Shown one piece after another: positions 33,365 through 34,839 of a stretch of 34,839 nucleotides of DNA. The first letter of the stretch is position 1. Each line of letters opens with the position of its first letter. This DNA is from Hydrococcus sp. Prado102 (lineage in GTDB: Bacteria; Cyanobacteriota; Cyanobacteriia; Cyanobacteriales; Microcystaceae): the NCBI GenBank assembly GCA_025454425.1, contig JALOOL010000019.1:1-34839 (forward strand), read 5' to 3'. Both the position numbers and the translations under genes were made by a program. Below the pieces are notes generated by a model. It saw nothing but the letters and a program-made list of their open reading frames with translations, was not told where the DNA came from and ran no database searches.

Positions 33365-34313
33365 ATTAATCCCTACAATTAGCCAACTTAATCGAGCTAG
33401 AAACCAATTAGCAAAACAATCTTATAGCATTCAAATTGCCGCCCATTTCTTAGATCGCAGAAATAAACCGTTTATGACTCGAAGTGGTTCGCAAATCTAT
33501 TCTCGATTAAAAGCAGGCATTCACTTTGAAAATGTCAGTTTTGCTTATCCAGAGAGCGAGAAAATCGTATTGGATGAAGTCAATCTTTGGATTCCTAAAG
33601 GTAAAATGATAGCGCTTGTTGGCGCTTCAGGTGCTGGAAAATCGACGATCGCAGACTTACTCTCGCGATTCTATGACCCCAGTGCAGGACGCATTACAGT
33701 CGATGGCGAAGATTTGAGAGACTACGATCTCAAAAGCTACAGACAAGCGATGGGGATTGTTAGCCAGGATACTTATCTGTTCAACAATTCGGTGCGCTAT
33801 AACATTAGTTATGGTCTAGAAAATGTCCCAGACGAAGCAGTCATCGAAGCTGCCAAACGAGCAAATGCTTATGACTTCATCATACAGTTACCGCAAGGCT
33901 TCGATACGACCATCGGCGATCGCGGCGTGTTACTCTCAGGAGGACAGCGACAGCGAATTGCGATCGCCCGCGCTCTAGTGCGCAACCCCGATCTTCTCAT
34001 CTTAGATGAAGCAACTAGCGCCTTAGATACAGTATCCGAGCAATTGATTCAACAGGCGATCGAAGAACTCTGCCAAGAAAGAACGACTCTCGCGATCGCG
34101 CACCGACTCTCTACTATTCAAAAAGCGCATCAAATCGCGGTCATGGATCGCGGAAAAATCGTAGAAATCGGAACCCACGAAGAACTATTAAGCTTAAATG
34201 GCTACTATGCTCGCTTGTACGCCATGCAATTCAAGCACGAACATCAAAAAACAAGCAAGCCTCGTAGCGTTTCCCGCAAAGTAGCAATAAAAAGTCGAAA
34301 GTCGTTGGCGTAG
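33342..34313 (+). CDS. ABC exporter, C-terminal ATPase part (frame broken)
   Basis: An open frame exists from 33303, but homology begins at about 33342 (AMIVVLYKLIPTISQLN), continuing TM6 of the exporter. The nucleotide-binding domain is complete: Walker A GASGAGKST (33620-33646), Q-loop SQDTYLF, signature LSGGQRQRIAIARAL, Walker B LLILDEATSALD and the switch His in AIAHRLST. It would power export of a lipid-linked sugar or polysaccharide. The last 25 residues after YARLYAMQF are basic and unlike the family; the final KSRKSLA and the TAG stop are encoded by a heptamer repeat and a 27-bp hairpin element, so the original C-terminus has probably been replaced. Whether a working protein is made is doubtful. 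Confidence 0.85.
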   Translation, partial: AMIVVLYKLIPTISQLNRARNQLAKQSYSIQIAAHFLDRRNKPFMTRSGSQIYSRLKAGIHFENVSFAYPESEKIVLDEVNLWIPKGKMIALVGASGAGKSTIADLLSRFYDPSAGRITVDGEDLRDYDLKSYRQAMGIVSQDTYLFNNSVRYNISYGLENVPDEAVIEAAKRANAYDFIIQLPQGFDTTIGDRGVLLSGGQRQRIAIARALVRNPDLLILDEATSALDTVSEQLIQQAIEELCQERTTLAIAHRLSTIQKAHQIAVMDRGKIVEIGTHEELLSLNGYYARLYAMQFKHEHQKTSKPRSVSRKVAIKSRKSLA

Positions 34314-34400
34314 CCCGTCCCTTGGAGGTAAGTCGAAAGTCGTAGAGACGCGATATATCGCGTCTGTACAAAATTCTCCCTTGTCTCCCTTGTCTTCCCA
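34291..34400. repeat. Composite repeat: heptamers, 27-bp element copy 4, 28-bp palindrome, TTGTCTCCC tract
   Basis: AAAGTCG units flank the 27-bp element (34304-34330; hairpin CGTCC-CTT-GGAGG, one mismatch). The 28-bp palindrome (34342-34369) is the exact reverse complement of 23411-23438. A CCCTTGTCTCCC tract follows. The module overlaps the end of the ABC exporter frame. Confidence 0.85.
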
Positions 34401-34523
34401 CACTCCCTACCAGGGCTGTTTCATAACTTGTACGGGAAGTGTGGAAACCTACGTGCTTTCAGCCGTTGGAGTGTCAATCTCACTTCATCCGCCAAGGAAT
34501 TAATAAGGGAGGCTCATAACAAA
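34401..34523. other. Non-coding stretch before the right-edge element
   Basis: No gene recognised. A 62-codon open frame from 34428 has no family resemblance. Together with the element that follows, it may be part of a degraded insertion sequence. Confidence 0.35.
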
Positions 34524-34718
34524 AGTCGGTTAAAACTGACATCTTGCACCTTTCTCAATAGTCCGTCAACGATTAAAATCGCTGCCTCATATGTAAAGTC
34601 GTCTTCAGACGACTGAATAAGCATTTCAGTCCATCAAACATGGATTTGATATATGAGCCGCTGAATTGATTGAGAGGCGGTTATTGCGAATGCTGCAAGA
34701 TGTCAGTTAAAACCGACT
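34524..34718. mobile_element. 195-bp hairpin-bounded element (MITE-like or insertion-sequence remnant)
   Basis: The 25-bp ends (34524-34548 and 34694-34718) are inverted repeats differing at two positions; each end also folds on itself (GTCGGTT-AA-AACTGAC on the left). A central hairpin AGTCGTCT-TC-AGACGACT lies at 34597-34614. No transposase is encoded. Subterminal hairpins suit an IS200/IS605-type derivative, but a TIR-type MITE is equally possible. Confidence 0.5.
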
Positions 34719-34839
34719 GGGACAGACATTTTTAGTCCTATAACCCTCTTCTGTCACTCTCCGAAATTAATTCATAATAAATAAGCTAGTTTACCCAGAA
34801 GAATAAAATGGTTGAAATTGATTTATGTTCTCAATAAGC

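Noticed and set aside
34428..34616. 62-codon + strand open frame near the right edge
   Set aside because: No family resemblance, no ribosome-binding site, and it runs into the hairpin-bounded element.

Overview
This window is a chromosomal segment of a cyanobacterium. The HIP1 octamer GCGATCGC is everywhere, short heptanucleotide tandem repeats of the cyanobacterial STRR type fill the gaps, and several families typical of cyanobacteria are present (fused PyrF-PyrE, DUF6335, the DUF6887/DUF6888 pair, WD40 proteins with a STAND NTPase, SNF2 helicase plus SWIM protein). The species cannot be fixed from the sequence. No phage, plasmid, CRISPR or intact transposase genes were seen.

Layout. 1-2155: a DUF2157 membrane protein and its usual partner, a GDYXXLXY protein. 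2594-6505: a large nSTAND NTPase with 14 WD40 repeats and TPRs. 6662-9375: small membrane protein, 5-formyltetrahydrofolate cyclo-ligase, LysE-type exporter and a secreted pentapeptide/TPR protein. 9548-11018: glutaredoxin and glutathione synthetase. 11134-12156: a ribbon-helix-helix protein and an acidic DUF6335 protein. 12206-13706: tRNA-Ser(CGA) touching the 3' end of a convergent fused pyrimidine-biosynthesis gene. 13945-18597: SNF2 helicase and SWIM zinc-finger protein, with an opposite-strand DUF6888-DUF6887 pair between them. 18758-20869: a flippase-like membrane protein and an Asp/Asn beta-hydroxylase-like dioxygenase. 21209-24040: two paralogous LuxR-type regulators flanking an unknown small gene, with unusually long gene-poor spacers.

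24594-34313 is the most coherent system: a surface-polysaccharide or sugar-modification cluster, all on the + strand. It runs glucose-1-phosphate cytidylyltransferase (RfbF), family 2 glycosyltransferase, NAD-dependent epimerase/dehydratase, three successive zinc-ribbon/SAM methyltransferases of the sugar C-methyltransferase type, an unknown protein, and an MsbA/HepA-like ABC exporter whose reading frame is broken near 33341. One LuxR paralog is divergent from rfbF and is a candidate regulator. The parts suggest synthesis of a CDP-activated, possibly branched-chain sugar, its attachment to a glycan, and export. From memory, the set resembles the heterocyst envelope polysaccharide locus of Nostoc/Anabaena, but the product here is unknown.

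The intergenic DNA is itself notable. It carries at least four copies of a 27-bp element whose short hairpin shows a compensatory change, 28-bp palindromes inside composite modules, a 108-bp duplicated block, a 30-bp perfect palindrome centred on HIP1, and a 195-bp hairpin-bounded element at the right edge. Several of these repeats touch or supply start and stop codons.
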